Below, one piece after another: positions 1 through 7,689 of a DNA stretch of 8,899 nucleotides. The DNA is from Alphaproteobacteria bacterium (GTDB taxonomy: Bacteria; Pseudomonadota; Alphaproteobacteria; ATCC43930; CGMCC-115725): assembly GCA_030039775.1 (NCBI GenBank), contig JASHUX010000012.1, positions 1 to 8,899 on the forward strand. Reading direction: 5' to 3'. The position numbers and the translations under genes were made by a program. The notes below the pieces were generated by a model. That model worked only from the letters and a program-made list of their open reading frames with translations. It had not been told where the DNA came from and made no database searches. The stretch's first letter is position 1. Every line of letters begins with the position of its first letter.

Positions 1-1658
1 CCCTCCATCAGCACGCCGAGATGCGTTTGGATCGCGGCCTCAACCTCGGAATCGAGCGCGGAGGTCGCTTCGTCCAGCACCAGGATCGGTGCGTCCTTCA
101 AGATGACGCGCGCGATCGCGACGCGCTGGCGCTGCCCGCCCGATAACTTGACGCCGCGCTCGCCGACATGCGCGTCATAGCCGCGCCGGCCGTGCCAGTC
201 CTCGAGGTCGAGGATGAAATCGTGGGCCTCGGCGCGACGCGCGGCGTCCTCGATCATCGCCTGCGTCGCCCCAGGTCGGCCGTAGCGGATGTTGTCGCTG
301 ATCGAGCGGTGCAGCAGCGAGGTGTCCTGGGTCACGACCGCGATCTGGCCGCGCAGGCTCTCTTGGCTGACGCGCGCGATATCCTGCCCGTCGATCAAGA
401 TGCGTCCCGCCGCCGGGTCGTAGAAATGCAGCAATAGATTGACCAGCGTCGACTTGCCCGCGCCCGACGCGCCGACCAGGCCGACACGCTCGCCGGGCGC
501 GATGGTCAGGTCGATGTCGTGCAACACCGGTATCCGGCGGGAACGTCCGTAATCGAACGACACGTTGTCGAAGCGAATCTCGCCTGCGGTCACGGCAAGC
601 TCGCGCGCGCCCGGCGCGTCGCGCATTTGGCGCGGCACCGCGATCGAGCGCATGCCGTCCTGCACAATGCCGACATTCTCGAAAATGCCGGTGACGTTCT
701 GCGCGACCCAGCCCGCCATGTTGGTGATCTGCCATGCCATCGGCAGCGCAGTCGCGACCGTGCCCAAAGCGATGTGGCCGCCTCGGAACAGCATAATCGC
801 GGCGGCGCCGGTGCCGACGACCAGCGCGGCGTTCATCACGGTGAGCGCGAACGTGAAGCCGGTCGCCATCCGCGTTTGGCGGCGAAACAAGGCGGTGTGA
901 TTGTCCTGCGCTTCGCGTACGAAAGCGTCCTCGTCTAGCGCGCGGGCGAAGAGCTTGACGGTGAGAATGTTGGTGTAGCTGTCGACGATCCGTCCGGTCA
1001 GAGTCGAGCGCGCCTCGGACAAGGCGCGGCTGCGCTCGCGCATGCGCGGCACGAAGGTCTTGAGCAGCACGGCATAACAGGCGAACCAGCACACAATCGG
1101 GATCGCGAGCCGCCAATCCGCCGCGAACAGCAGGCCCATCGCACTGGTGCCGTAGACGAGGATGTACCAGACGGCGTTGGTGCCGGAGACGATGCTTTCG
1201 CGCAACGCCGGGCCGGTCTGGATGACGCGGTTGGCGATGCGCCCGGCGAAGTCGTTCTGGAAAAAAGCCCAGCTCTGACGCACCACGTGCCAGTGGTTTT
1301 GCCACCGGATCATGTTGGTGACGCCGGGGTTGATGATCTGGTTGGTGACGAGATTTTGCGCCAGATGCGCGATGGGCCGGCCGATCAGCAGAATCGCCCC
1401 CATCGCCGCGAGCTGCCAGCCCGCCTCGGCGAAGAGACGTTGCGGATGATGGTTCGATACCACCGTCACGACGCGGCCGATGAAGATTGGGATCGTGATG
1501 TCGAGCGCCGCGACGAACAGCCCGGTCACGAACAGCGCGACAATAGTCCAGCGGACCTGGCGCGCGAAATGCCAGTAGAAGCGCGTCAAGCCTTCGCTCG
1601 GCGGCTCGCTGGGCGCGAGGCCGGTCGGATCGAGCAGCGATTCGAACCATCGAAACAT
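1..1658 (-). CDS. ABC transporter, fused permease/ATP-binding half-transporter (C-terminus off window)
   Basis: Inner-membrane ABC exporter half, expected to dimerise and export an unknown substrate by ATP hydrolysis. Reading from the ATG at 1658-1656 gives 552 complete codons before the window edge, out of about 600 usual for the family. Seen: hydrophobic segments near residues 37-60, 82-100, 162-200 and 265-292 form the membrane domain. The nucleotide-binding domain begins near residue 360, with Walker A GASGAGKST (396-404, Lys402), Q-loop Gln444, signature LSGGQ (505-509) and Walker B ILVLDE (525-530, Glu530), followed by the D-loop SALD. The H-loop histidine should lie just beyond base 1. 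The start is chosen as the first ATG giving the usual short amphipathic N-terminus (MFRWFE); I see no Shine-Dalgarno sequence. It is transcribed away from the lysR gene and shows no functional link to the formate genes. The family is certain; substrate and gene name are not. Confidence 0.93.
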   Translation of the reverse strand, partial: MFRWFESLLDPTGLAPSEPPSEGLTRFYWHFARQVRWTIVALFVTGLFVAALDITIPIFIGRVVTVVSNHHPQRLFAEAGWQLAAMGAILLIGRPIAHLAQNLVTNQIINPGVTNMIRWQNHWHVVRQSWAFFQNDFAGRIANRVIQTGPALRESIVSGTNAVWYILVYGTSAMGLLFAADWRLAIPIVCWFACYAVLLKTFVPRMRERSRALSEARSTLTGRIVDSYTNILTVKLFARALDEDAFVREAQDNHTALFRRQTRMATGFTFALTVMNAALVVGTGAAAIMLFRGGHIALGTVATALPMAWQITNMAGWVAQNVTGIFENVGIVQDGMRSIAVPRQMRDAPGARELAVTAGEIRFDNVSFDYGRSRRIPVLHDIDLTIAPGERVGLVGASGAGKSTLVNLLLHFYDPAAGRILIDGQDIARVSQESLRGQIAVVTQDTSLLHRSISDNIRYGRPGATQAMIEDAARRAEAHDFILDLEDWHGRRGYDAHVGERGVKLSGGQRQRVAIARVILKDAPILVLDEATSALDSEVEAAIQTHLGVLME

Positions 1659-1756
1659 GGCGTGAAAAGTGCGGTGCGTTGGCACGACCGTCAACCGCGG
1701 TTTGGTTGCGGCTGGGGGGCTTGGGAAGCAGGGATGTTTGCGAATATTCTGACCGC
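1659..1756. promoter_or_regulatory. Divergent intergenic region between ABC exporter and lysR
   Basis: These 98 bp must hold the promoters of both the ABC gene (leftward) and the lysR gene (rightward). Seen: a perfect 10-bp palindrome AACCGCGGTT at 1693-1702, and a perfect 8-bp palindrome GAATATTC at 1742-1749 just ahead of the lysR start. On the minus strand a TTGACG (1694-1689) is followed after 17 bp by the poor -10 candidate CACTTT (1671-1666). If that pair is real, the ABC transcript would start at or next to its ATG. No experimental-quality promoter is claimed. I found no convincing T-N11-A dyad of the kind seen upstream of fdsG. Confidence 0.4.
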
Positions 1757-2668
1757 ATGATCGACAAACTCGAATTCCTGATGGCGTTGGCGCGGGAGCG
1801 GCATTTCGGCAAGGCCGCTGAGGCCTGCGGCGTCACGCAACCGACCTTGTCCGCCGGAATAAAGCAGCTCGAGGATGGGTTGGGCCTGCTCCTGGTCAAT
1901 CGCAGCGCCCGTTATCGCGGCCTGACGCCCGAGGGCGAGCGGGTGCTCGAATGGGCGAAGCGCATCGTCGGCGACAGCCGCGCCATGCGCCAGGAAGTAC
2001 GCGCGCTGAAACAGGGCCATCTCGTCGGCCATCTGCGCCTCGCGGCGATCCCGACCGCGCTGGCCATGGTCTCGGCGCTGACAACGCCGTTCCGGGCCAA
2101 GCATCCGGAGGTGCGCTTCACCATCGAGTCGAGCTCGTCGATCGAGGTGCTGAACGCCCTCGACAGTCTCGAGATCGATGCCGGCATCACCTATCTCGAC
2201 AATGAACCGCTGGGCCGGGTCCGGTCAGTGCCGCTCTATCGCGAACGCTATCGGCTGATGATCGCGGCGGATTCGCCCTTGGGCAATCGCGAGCAGGTGA
2301 CGTGGGCCGAGGTAGCCCGGATTCCGCTTTGTCTCCTCACGCCGGACATGCAAAACCGGCGCATTATCGACCGGCTGTTGCGCGAGGCCGGCAATTTCGA
2401 GGGCACACCCACTCTCGAAAGCAATTCGATGATCCTGCTATTCTCCCATGTCAGGACCGGCCGCTGGGCCAGCGTCATGCCCGCGATTTTGGCTGAAACG
2501 CTGGGTCTGACCGGTGCGGTCCGGGCAATCCCGATCGTCGAGCCCAGCGCCGTCCATACGGTCGGACTGGTGGTGCCGAACCGCGAGCCGATGGCGCCGG
2601 TCAACGCCGCCTTCGTCGCCGAGGCCTTCAAGGTGGCCGAGGAACTAGATCAAGGGCTGGCATCTTAG
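1757..2668 (+). CDS. LysR-family transcriptional regulator, probable fds operon regulator
   Basis: Cytoplasmic DNA-binding regulator of 303 residues, normal length for the LysR family. Seen: an N-terminal winged helix-turn-helix (about residues 3-62), with the recognition region around HFGKAAEACGVTQPTLSAGI (16-35), then a linker helix and a periplasmic-binding-like effector domain from about residue 90 to 295. The ATG at 1757 is preferred over an upstream in-frame TTG at 1679 because the family domain starts directly at MIDKLEFL; a good Shine-Dalgarno is lacking. The gene is co-oriented with the fds genes, 116 bp upstream of fdsG, whereas many LysR regulators are divergent from their targets. 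A dyad of LysR-operator type lies in that gap. Inferred role: formate- or molybdenum-linked activation of the fds operon, comparable to FdsR next to other fds clusters. The effector is unknown, so I leave the symbol empty. Confidence 0.9.
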   Translation: MIDKLEFLMALARERHFGKAAEACGVTQPTLSAGIKQLEDGLGLLLVNRSARYRGLTPEGERVLEWAKRIVGDSRAMRQEVRALKQGHLVGHLRLAAIPTALAMVSALTTPFRAKHPEVRFTIESSSSIEVLNALDSLEIDAGITYLDNEPLGRVRSVPLYRERYRLMIAADSPLGNREQVTWAEVARIPLCLLTPDMQNRRIIDRLLREAGNFEGTPTLESNSMILLFSHVRTGRWASVMPAILAETLGLTGAVRAIPIVEPSAVHTVGLVVPNREPMAPVNAAFVAEAFKVAEELDQGLAS

Positions 2669-2684
2669 AGAATGGGCGAGCTCT

Positions 2685-2705
2685 TTGATAGATAATCCCT
2701 ATCAA
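2685..2705. promoter_or_regulatory. LysR-type operator upstream of fdsG (TTGATAG-N7-CTATCAA)
   Basis: Perfect inverted repeat with 7-bp arms TTGATAG (2685-2691) and CTATCAA (2699-2705) around a 7-nt spacer. Its core, ATAG-N7-CTAT, contains the T-N11-A pattern recognised by LysR-type regulators and resembles the ATAC-N7-GTAT sites of BenM/CatM. It begins 16 bp after the lysR stop and lies 80 bp before the fdsG ATG. The centre, about base 2695, is roughly 62 bp upstream of the transcription start predicted from the candidate promoter, matching the usual position near -65 for the high-affinity LysR site. The likely ligand is the regulator encoded immediately upstream (inference). Confidence 0.72.
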
Positions 2706-2722
2706 TTGACGATAAGCCTTTA

Positions 2723-2750
2723 TTGAAGTTACTGGATTTACCGCTACCTT
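2723..2750 (+). promoter_or_regulatory. Candidate fds operon promoter (weak sigma70-like)
   Basis: A -35-like TTGAAG (2723-2728) and a -10-like TACCTT (2745-2750) are separated by 16 bp, which would put the start near 2757 and give a leader of about 28 nt. Both boxes are poor matches to consensus, as expected for a promoter that needs an activator. A better-looking TTGACG at 2706-2711 has no reasonable -10 at the correct distance. The assignment rests mostly on agreement with the operator position and is tentative. Confidence 0.35.
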
Positions 2751-2784
2751 ATTGACCGATTGATTGGATTGGCCAATTGGAGCG

Positions 2785-3267
2785 ATGCCAGTACCGAATT
2801 ACGAACCGTGGGACGAGACGCGAGCGGCCGAGGTTATTGCGGAGGCCGCAAAGCAGGATGGCGCGTGCATGCCGATTCTGCACGCCGTGCAGCGGACGTT
2901 CGGCTATGTGCCGGAAGAGGCGCTGCCGATGATCGCGCAGACGCTGAATTTGAGCCGAGCCGATGTTTACGGCGTCTTCAGTTTCTATCACGATTTCCGT
3001 CACGAGCGGGCCGGGCGTCACGTGATGAAACTGTGCCGCGCCGAGGCCTGTCAGGCCATGGGCGCCGACGCCCTGCACAAGCACGCGCGAGACAAGCTGC
3101 AAATCGGGTGGGGCGAGACCACCGCCGACGGGAAAGTGACGCTGGAGCCGGTTTACTGCCTCGGGCTTTGCGCCTGTGCGCCGTCGGGGATGATCGACGG
3201 CAAGGTTTATGGCGGGCTCGACAACGCCAAGCTCGGTAAATTAATCGACCGGGCGCGCGCGGCATGA
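2785..3267 (+). CDS. fdsG: NAD-dependent formate dehydrogenase gamma subunit (NuoE-like [2Fe-2S] protein)
   Basis: Cytoplasmic electron-transfer subunit of the soluble formate dehydrogenase, homologous to NuoE/HoxE. It binds one [2Fe-2S] cluster in a thioredoxin-like fold and pairs with the FMN subunit. Seen in 160 residues: an N-terminal helical part, the family segment YGVFSFYHDF (62-71), and four ligand cysteines spaced C84-x4-C89 and C125-x3-C129, with an extra Cys131. The ATG at 2785 is chosen over an in-frame TTG at 2764 because the family sequence starts close to it. A GGAG at 2779-2782 sits only two bases before this ATG, an unusually short spacing, so initiation may be weak. First gene of the operon; its stop overlaps the next start as ATGA. 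Confidence 0.94.
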   Translation: MPVPNYEPWDETRAAEVIAEAAKQDGACMPILHAVQRTFGYVPEEALPMIAQTLNLSRADVYGVFSFYHDFRHERAGRHVMKLCRAEACQAMGADALHKHARDKLQIGWGETTADGKVTLEPVYCLGLCACAPSGMIDGKVYGGLDNAKLGKLIDRARAA

Positions 3268-4814
3268 GCCAGGCAAAGCTGTATATACCGCGCGACGCCG
3301 GGGCGCTTGGCCTGGGCTCGTCGGATGTCGAGATGGCGATGATCGCCGCGCTCAAGAAGCGCAACATCGACGCCGATTTCGTTCATACCGGATCGCGCGG
3401 CCTCTATTGGCTCGAACCGATGATCGAAGTGGCGACCCCGCAAGGTCGTATCGCCTATGGGCCTGTGACGGTGGACGATGTCGAGGAACTGGTCGCCGCC
3501 GGCATGCTCGACGGCAAGCCGCATCGCCTGCGCCTCGGCAAACCCGAGGAATTGCCGTTCCTGAAGCATCAATCGCGCCTCACCTTCGCGCGTTGCGGCA
3601 TCGTCGACCGCAACTCTCTCGACGATTACCGCGCGCACAGCGGGTGGGTGGGTTTGGAAAAGGCGTTGTCGCTCGGGCCGGCGGCGACGGTCGATCTGGT
3701 GACCAAGTCGGGCCTGCGCGGCCGCGGCGGCGCCGGTTTTCCGACCGGCATCAAGTGGAAGACCGTGCTCGATACGCCCGGTGCGCAGAAATACATCGTG
3801 TGCAACGCCGACGAAGGCGATTCCGGCACGTACGCCGACCGCATGATCATGGAGGGCGACCCCTTCACGCTGATCGAAGGGATGACGATCGCGGGCGTAT
3901 CGGTCGGGGCGACCAAAGGCTTCATCTATATCCGTTCCGAATATCCGCACTCGATCTACGTCATGCAGCGTGCGATCGACCGCGCACGGAAGGCCGGTGT
4001 TCTCGGTGCGGACGCGTTCGGTTCCGGCAAGGCGTTCGATCTCGACATCCGCGAAGGCGCCGGCGCCTATGTGTGCGGCGAAGAAACCTCGATGCTCGAC
4101 AGCATTGAAGGCAAACGCGGCCAGGTGCGGGCGAAGCCGCCGCTGCCGGCGCATAAGGGCTTGTTCGGCAAGCCGACCGTCATCAACAACGTGATCTCGC
4201 TTGCGTCCGTCCCGTGGATCTTGGCCAACGGCGCCGAGGCGTACATGAATTTCGGTATGGGCCGGTCGCGGGGAACCATGCCGATCCAGCTTGCCGGAAA
4301 TGTCCGGTATCGCGGCTTGTTCGAAACCGGGTTCGGCCTCACCTTGGGAGAGATCGTCGACGATATCGGCGGCGGCACGGCCTCCGGCCGGCCGGTGCGC
4401 GCGGTGCAAGTCGGCGGCCCCTTGGGCGCCTATTTCCCGCGCAACCTATTCGACACGCCGTTCGACATCGAAGCCTTCACCGCCAAAGGCGGCCTGATCG
4501 GTCATGGCGGCGTCGTGGTTTTCGACGACACGGTGGACATGGCCAAGATGGCACGCTTCGCGATGGAATTTTGCTCGATCGAATCCTGCGGTAAGTGCAC
4601 GCCTTGCCGCATCGGGTCGGTGCGCGGTGTCGAGACCATCGACAAGATCATCAAAGGCGAGCGGCGCGAGGCCAACGCGGCGCTGCTCGCCGATTTGTGC
4701 GATACGATGAAATTCGGCTCGCTTTGTGCGTTAGGCGGGTTCGTCCCGTATCCGGTGATGAGCGCGCTCACCCATTTCCCCGAAGATTTCGGGCTGGTCC
4801 GGAAGGCGGCCTAG
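3264..4814 (+). CDS. fdsB: NAD-dependent formate dehydrogenase beta subunit (FMN, NADH-binding, NuoF-like)
   Basis: Diaphorase subunit that takes electrons from FdsA through iron-sulfur clusters to FMN and reduces NAD+. Seen in 516 residues: an N-terminal thioredoxin-like domain (about 1-95) with no cysteines, so no cluster of its own there. The NuoF core follows, with the FMN/NADH glycine-rich loop GRGGAGFPTG (153-162), NADEGDSGTY (181-190), the GEETSMLDSIEGKRGQ segment (272-287) and KPTVINNV (303-310). The C-terminal [4Fe-4S] site has C442-x2-C445-x2-C448 and C488. This fusion of a NuoE-like head to a NuoF body is typical of FdsB. Its ATG overlaps the fdsG stop by 4 bp (ATGA) and lacks a Shine-Dalgarno of its own, so it is probably translationally coupled. 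The stop lies within the fdsA ribosome binding site. Confidence 0.96.
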   Translation: MSQAKLYIPRDAGALGLGSSDVEMAMIAALKKRNIDADFVHTGSRGLYWLEPMIEVATPQGRIAYGPVTVDDVEELVAAGMLDGKPHRLRLGKPEELPFLKHQSRLTFARCGIVDRNSLDDYRAHSGWVGLEKALSLGPAATVDLVTKSGLRGRGGAGFPTGIKWKTVLDTPGAQKYIVCNADEGDSGTYADRMIMEGDPFTLIEGMTIAGVSVGATKGFIYIRSEYPHSIYVMQRAIDRARKAGVLGADAFGSGKAFDLDIREGAGAYVCGEETSMLDSIEGKRGQVRAKPPLPAHKGLFGKPTVINNVISLASVPWILANGAEAYMNFGMGRSRGTMPIQLAGNVRYRGLFETGFGLTLGEIVDDIGGGTASGRPVRAVQVGGPLGAYFPRNLFDTPFDIEAFTAKGGLIGHGGVVVFDDTVDMAKMARFAMEFCSIESCGKCTPCRIGSVRGVETIDKIIKGERREANAALLADLCDTMKFGSLCALGGFVPYPVMSALTHFPEDFGLVRKAA

Positions 4815-4819
4815 GAGAG
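4813..4819 (+). promoter_or_regulatory. fdsA ribosome binding site
   Basis: AGGAGAG, the strongest Shine-Dalgarno sequence in the window. It overlaps the last two bases of the fdsB stop codon and lies a few bases before the fdsA ATG at 4824. It fixes the fdsA start and suggests efficient re-initiation for the large catalytic subunit. Confidence 0.8.
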
Positions 4820-4823
4820 TCCC

Positions 4824-7670
4824 ATGTCTCTCGTCCATGAAATCGATTACGGCACCGCGGCGGTAAAATCCGCCAAGACGGTGACGTTGAAGATCGACGG
4901 CTTCGACGTGACCGTGCCGGAAGGCACCTCGATCATGCGCGCCGCGATGGAGCTCGGCATCAAAGTGCCGAAACTGTGCGCTTACGACATGGTCGACAGT
5001 TTCGGCTCCTGCCGCATGTGCTTGGTCGAGATCAAAGGCCGGCCCGGCACGCCCGCATCCTGCACCACGCCCGTGGCGCAGGGCATGGAAGTGACGACGC
5101 AGAATGAGCGTATCGCCAAGCTGCGCCGCAATGTCATGGAGCTTTATATCTCCGATCATCCGCTCGACTGCCTGACCTGTTCGGCCAACGGCAATTGCGA
5201 GCTTCAAGACACGGCGGGGCAGGTTGGGCTGCGCGAGGTGCGCTACGGTTACGACGGGGCCAATCACCTCAAGGCAGAGAAAGACGTCTCTAACCCTTAT
5301 TTCCAATTCGATCCGTCGAAATGCATCGTGTGCTCGCGCTGTGTCCGGGCTTGCGAAGAGGTGCAGGGCACGTTCGCCCTGACCATCGGCGCGCGGGGCT
5401 TCGACAGTCATGTCTCGCCTGGCATGGACGAAGATTTCCTGTCGTCGGAATGCGTCTCGTGCGGTGCCTGCGTGCAAGCCTGCCCGACCGCGACCTTGAT
5501 AGAAAAATCGGTGATTGAGGTCGGCCAGCCCGAACACTCCGTGATCACGACGTGCGCCTATTGCGGCGTCGGTTGCTCGTTCAAGGCCGAGCTGCGTGGC
5601 GGCGAGGTCGTCCGCATGGTGCCCTGGAAAGACGGCAAGGCCAATCACGGCCATTCTTGCGTCAAGGGCCGTTTCGCCTGGGGCTACGCCAACCACCGGG
5701 ACCGCATCCTGAAACCGATGATCCGCGCCAAGGTCAGCGATCCGTGGCGGGAAGTGACGTGGGACGAAGCGGTTGCGCACACCGCCGCCGAATTCAAGCG
5801 CCTCCAGAAAAAGCACGGCAAGGATTCGATCGGAGTCATCACCTCGTCGCGCTGTACCGACGAAGAAACCTATCTGGTGCAGAAGCTGGCACGCCAAGTG
5901 TTTCGCAACAACAACACCGACACCTGCGCCCGTGTCTGCCATTCGCCGACCGGTTATGGCCTGAGCAAGACGTTCGGTACCTCTGCCGGCACGCAGGATT
6001 TCGATTCGGTTCAAGATGCCGACGTTATTGTGGTGATCGGCGCCAATCCGACCGACGCGCACCCGGTGTTCGCGTCGCAAATGAAAAGGCGTCTGCGCCA
6101 GGGCGCAGAGCTGATCGTGATCGATCCGCGCCGCACCGACTTGGTGCGCTCGGCTCACGTCGAGGCGAAATATCATTTGCCGCTCAAGCCCGGCACCAAT
6201 GTCGCGATGCTCAATGCCATTGCGCACACCATCGTGACGGAGGGCCTGGTGAACGAGGCGTTCGTCAAAGAACGCTGCGATACGGAGGCTTTCGCCGACT
6301 GGTCGGAATTCGTGTCGCGTCCCGGCAACAGCCCCGAGGCGATGGAACAATATACCGGCGTGCCGGCGGACCAGGTGCGGGCGGCGGCCCGGCTTTATGC
6401 CGGCGCGCGCAACGGCGCGATCTATTACGGCCTCGGCGTCACCGAGCATAGCCAAGGCACCACGGCGGTGATGGGTCTTGCCAATCTCGCGATGGCGACC
6501 GGCAACCTCGGCCGGCGCGGCGTCGGCGTGAATCCGCTACGCGGCCAGAACAACGTGCAGGGCTCGTGCGACATGGGATCCTTCCCGCACGAATTGCCGG
6601 GCTATCGCCACATCTCCGACGAAAAAGTGCGCGCGCTGTTCGAGCACGATTGGGGCGTGAAGCTCGAGAAGGAGCCGGGCCTCCGCATCCCGAACATGCT
6701 CGACGCCGCCGTCGAGGGTACGTTCAAGGGCATCTATATCCAGGGCGAGGATATTCTCCAGTCCGATCCCGACACGCATCACGTCGCGGCCGGCTTGGCG
6801 GCGATGGAATGTGTCGTCGTGCAGGACCTGTTTCTCAATGAGACAGCGAACTACGCCCACGTTTTTCTGCCTGGCTCGACCTTCCTGGAGAAGGACGGCA
6901 CCTTCATCAATGCGGAGCGCCGTATCGGCATGGTGCGGAAGGCGGTTCAGCCCAAGAACGGCTATGCCGACTGGGAGATCACCCAGATGCTGGCGAACGC
7001 GATGGGCGCGCATTGGACCTACACCCATCCGTCGCAGGTGATGGACGAAATCGCGCGCCTGACGCCGACGTTTGCCGGCGTGTCGTTCGAGCGCCTCGAC
7101 CGCGAGGGCTCGATGCAATGGCCCGTAAATGAAAAAGCGCCCAACGGAACGCCGATCATGCATATCGGCACGTTTGTGCGTGGCAAAGGCAATTTTCTCG
7201 TCACCGAGTTCGTGCCCACCGACGAGAAGATCGGCCCGCGCTTCCCGCTCTTGCTCACGACCGGCCGGATCCTGAGCCAGTATAATGTCGGCGCGCAGAC
7301 CCGACGCACCGACAACGTTATCTGGCATGAGGAAGACCGGCTGGAGATTCATCCGCACGACGCGGAGGAACGCGGCATCCGCGACGGCGACTGGGTGCGG
7401 CTGCGAAGCCGTTCGGGCGAAACCTCTTTGCGTGCCGAGGTGACGGAACGCGTCGCGACCGGCGTGGTCTACACCACGTTCCATCATCCCGACACGCAAG
7501 CGAACGTCGTCACCACCGACTATTCGGACTGGGCGACCAACTGCCCCGAATACAAGGTCACGGCAGTCCAAGTTTCGCCCTCGAACGGACCGACCGATTG
7601 GCAGGAACAATACGACGCCCAAGCGCGCCAGAGCCGCCGTATCGTCGAGGCTGTGCCGGCCGCGGAATGA
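4824..7670 (+). CDS. fdsA: NAD-dependent formate dehydrogenase alpha (catalytic) subunit, Mo/W-bis-MGD, Cys type
   Basis: Catalytic subunit oxidising formate to CO2 in the cytoplasm, 948 residues. Seen in order: a NuoG-like [2Fe-2S] domain (C52, C63, C66, C80); a His-ligated [4Fe-4S] site (H112, C116, C119, C125); two ferredoxin-type [4Fe-4S] sites (C167/170/173/177 and C210/213/216/220); then the molybdopterin oxidoreductase domain with its own [4Fe-4S] site (C244, C247, C251, C279). The metal-ligand position is Cys372 followed by His373 (VCHSPTGYG), so this is the cysteine and not the selenocysteine form. The conserved arginine is Arg573 in PLRGQNNVQG. The C-terminal molybdopterin dinucleotide-binding domain covers about residues 800-925. 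There is no twin-arginine signal, consistent with a soluble enzyme. It begins 10 bases after the fdsB stop and is followed by a REP-like element before fdsC. Mo versus W cannot be told from sequence. Confidence 0.97.
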   Translation: MSLVHEIDYGTAAVKSAKTVTLKIDGFDVTVPEGTSIMRAAMELGIKVPKLCAYDMVDSFGSCRMCLVEIKGRPGTPASCTTPVAQGMEVTTQNERIAKLRRNVMELYISDHPLDCLTCSANGNCELQDTAGQVGLREVRYGYDGANHLKAEKDVSNPYFQFDPSKCIVCSRCVRACEEVQGTFALTIGARGFDSHVSPGMDEDFLSSECVSCGACVQACPTATLIEKSVIEVGQPEHSVITTCAYCGVGCSFKAELRGGEVVRMVPWKDGKANHGHSCVKGRFAWGYANHRDRILKPMIRAKVSDPWREVTWDEAVAHTAAEFKRLQKKHGKDSIGVITSSRCTDEETYLVQKLARQVFRNNNTDTCARVCHSPTGYGLSKTFGTSAGTQDFDSVQDADVIVVIGANPTDAHPVFASQMKRRLRQGAELIVIDPRRTDLVRSAHVEAKYHLPLKPGTNVAMLNAIAHTIVTEGLVNEAFVKERCDTEAFADWSEFVSRPGNSPEAMEQYTGVPADQVRAAARLYAGARNGAIYYGLGVTEHSQGTTAVMGLANLAMATGNLGRRGVGVNPLRGQNNVQGSCDMGSFPHELPGYRHISDEKVRALFEHDWGVKLEKEPGLRIPNMLDAAVEGTFKGIYIQGEDILQSDPDTHHVAAGLAAMECVVVQDLFLNETANYAHVFLPGSTFLEKDGTFINAERRIGMVRKAVQPKNGYADWEITQMLANAMGAHWTYTHPSQVMDEIARLTPTFAGVSFERLDREGSMQWPVNEKAPNGTPIMHIGTFVRGKGNFLVTEFVPTDEKIGPRFPLLLTTGRILSQYNVGAQTRRTDNVIWHEEDRLEIHPHDAEERGIRDGDWVRLRSRSGETSLRAEVTERVATGVVYTTFHHPDTQANVVTTDYSDWATNCPEYKVTAVQVSPSNGPTDWQEQYDAQARQSRRIVEAVPAAE

Positions 7671-7689
7671 GGACCGCGATTAACTATTT

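Noticed and set aside
175..1899. 574-residue minus-strand open frame covering the ABC gene and part of lysR
   Set aside because: It runs out of frame with the real ABC reading frame, which carries Walker A, LSGGQ and Walker B and starts at 1658. Its protein is arginine-rich without motifs and crosses into the opposite-strand lysR.
3207..4409. 400-residue minus-strand open frame opposite fdsB
   Set aside because: Antisense shadow of fdsB, with composition typical of high-GC antisense frames and no recognisable domain.
5931..5943. Possible selenocysteine at the formate dehydrogenase active site
   Set aside because: The codon at the metal-ligand position is TGC (Cys372), not TGA, so no selenocysteine insertion is needed.
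4731..6455. 574-residue open frame on the minus strand opposite fdsB/fdsA
   Set aside because: It lies entirely antisense to the well-supported fdsB end and fdsA; it is Arg/His/Gly/Ala-rich with no domain motif, as expected from the complement of a high-GC coding gene.
6537..7622. 361-residue minus-strand open frame opposite the fdsA C-terminal half
   Set aside because: Antisense shadow of a strongly conserved catalytic domain; no family motif and no credible start signal.
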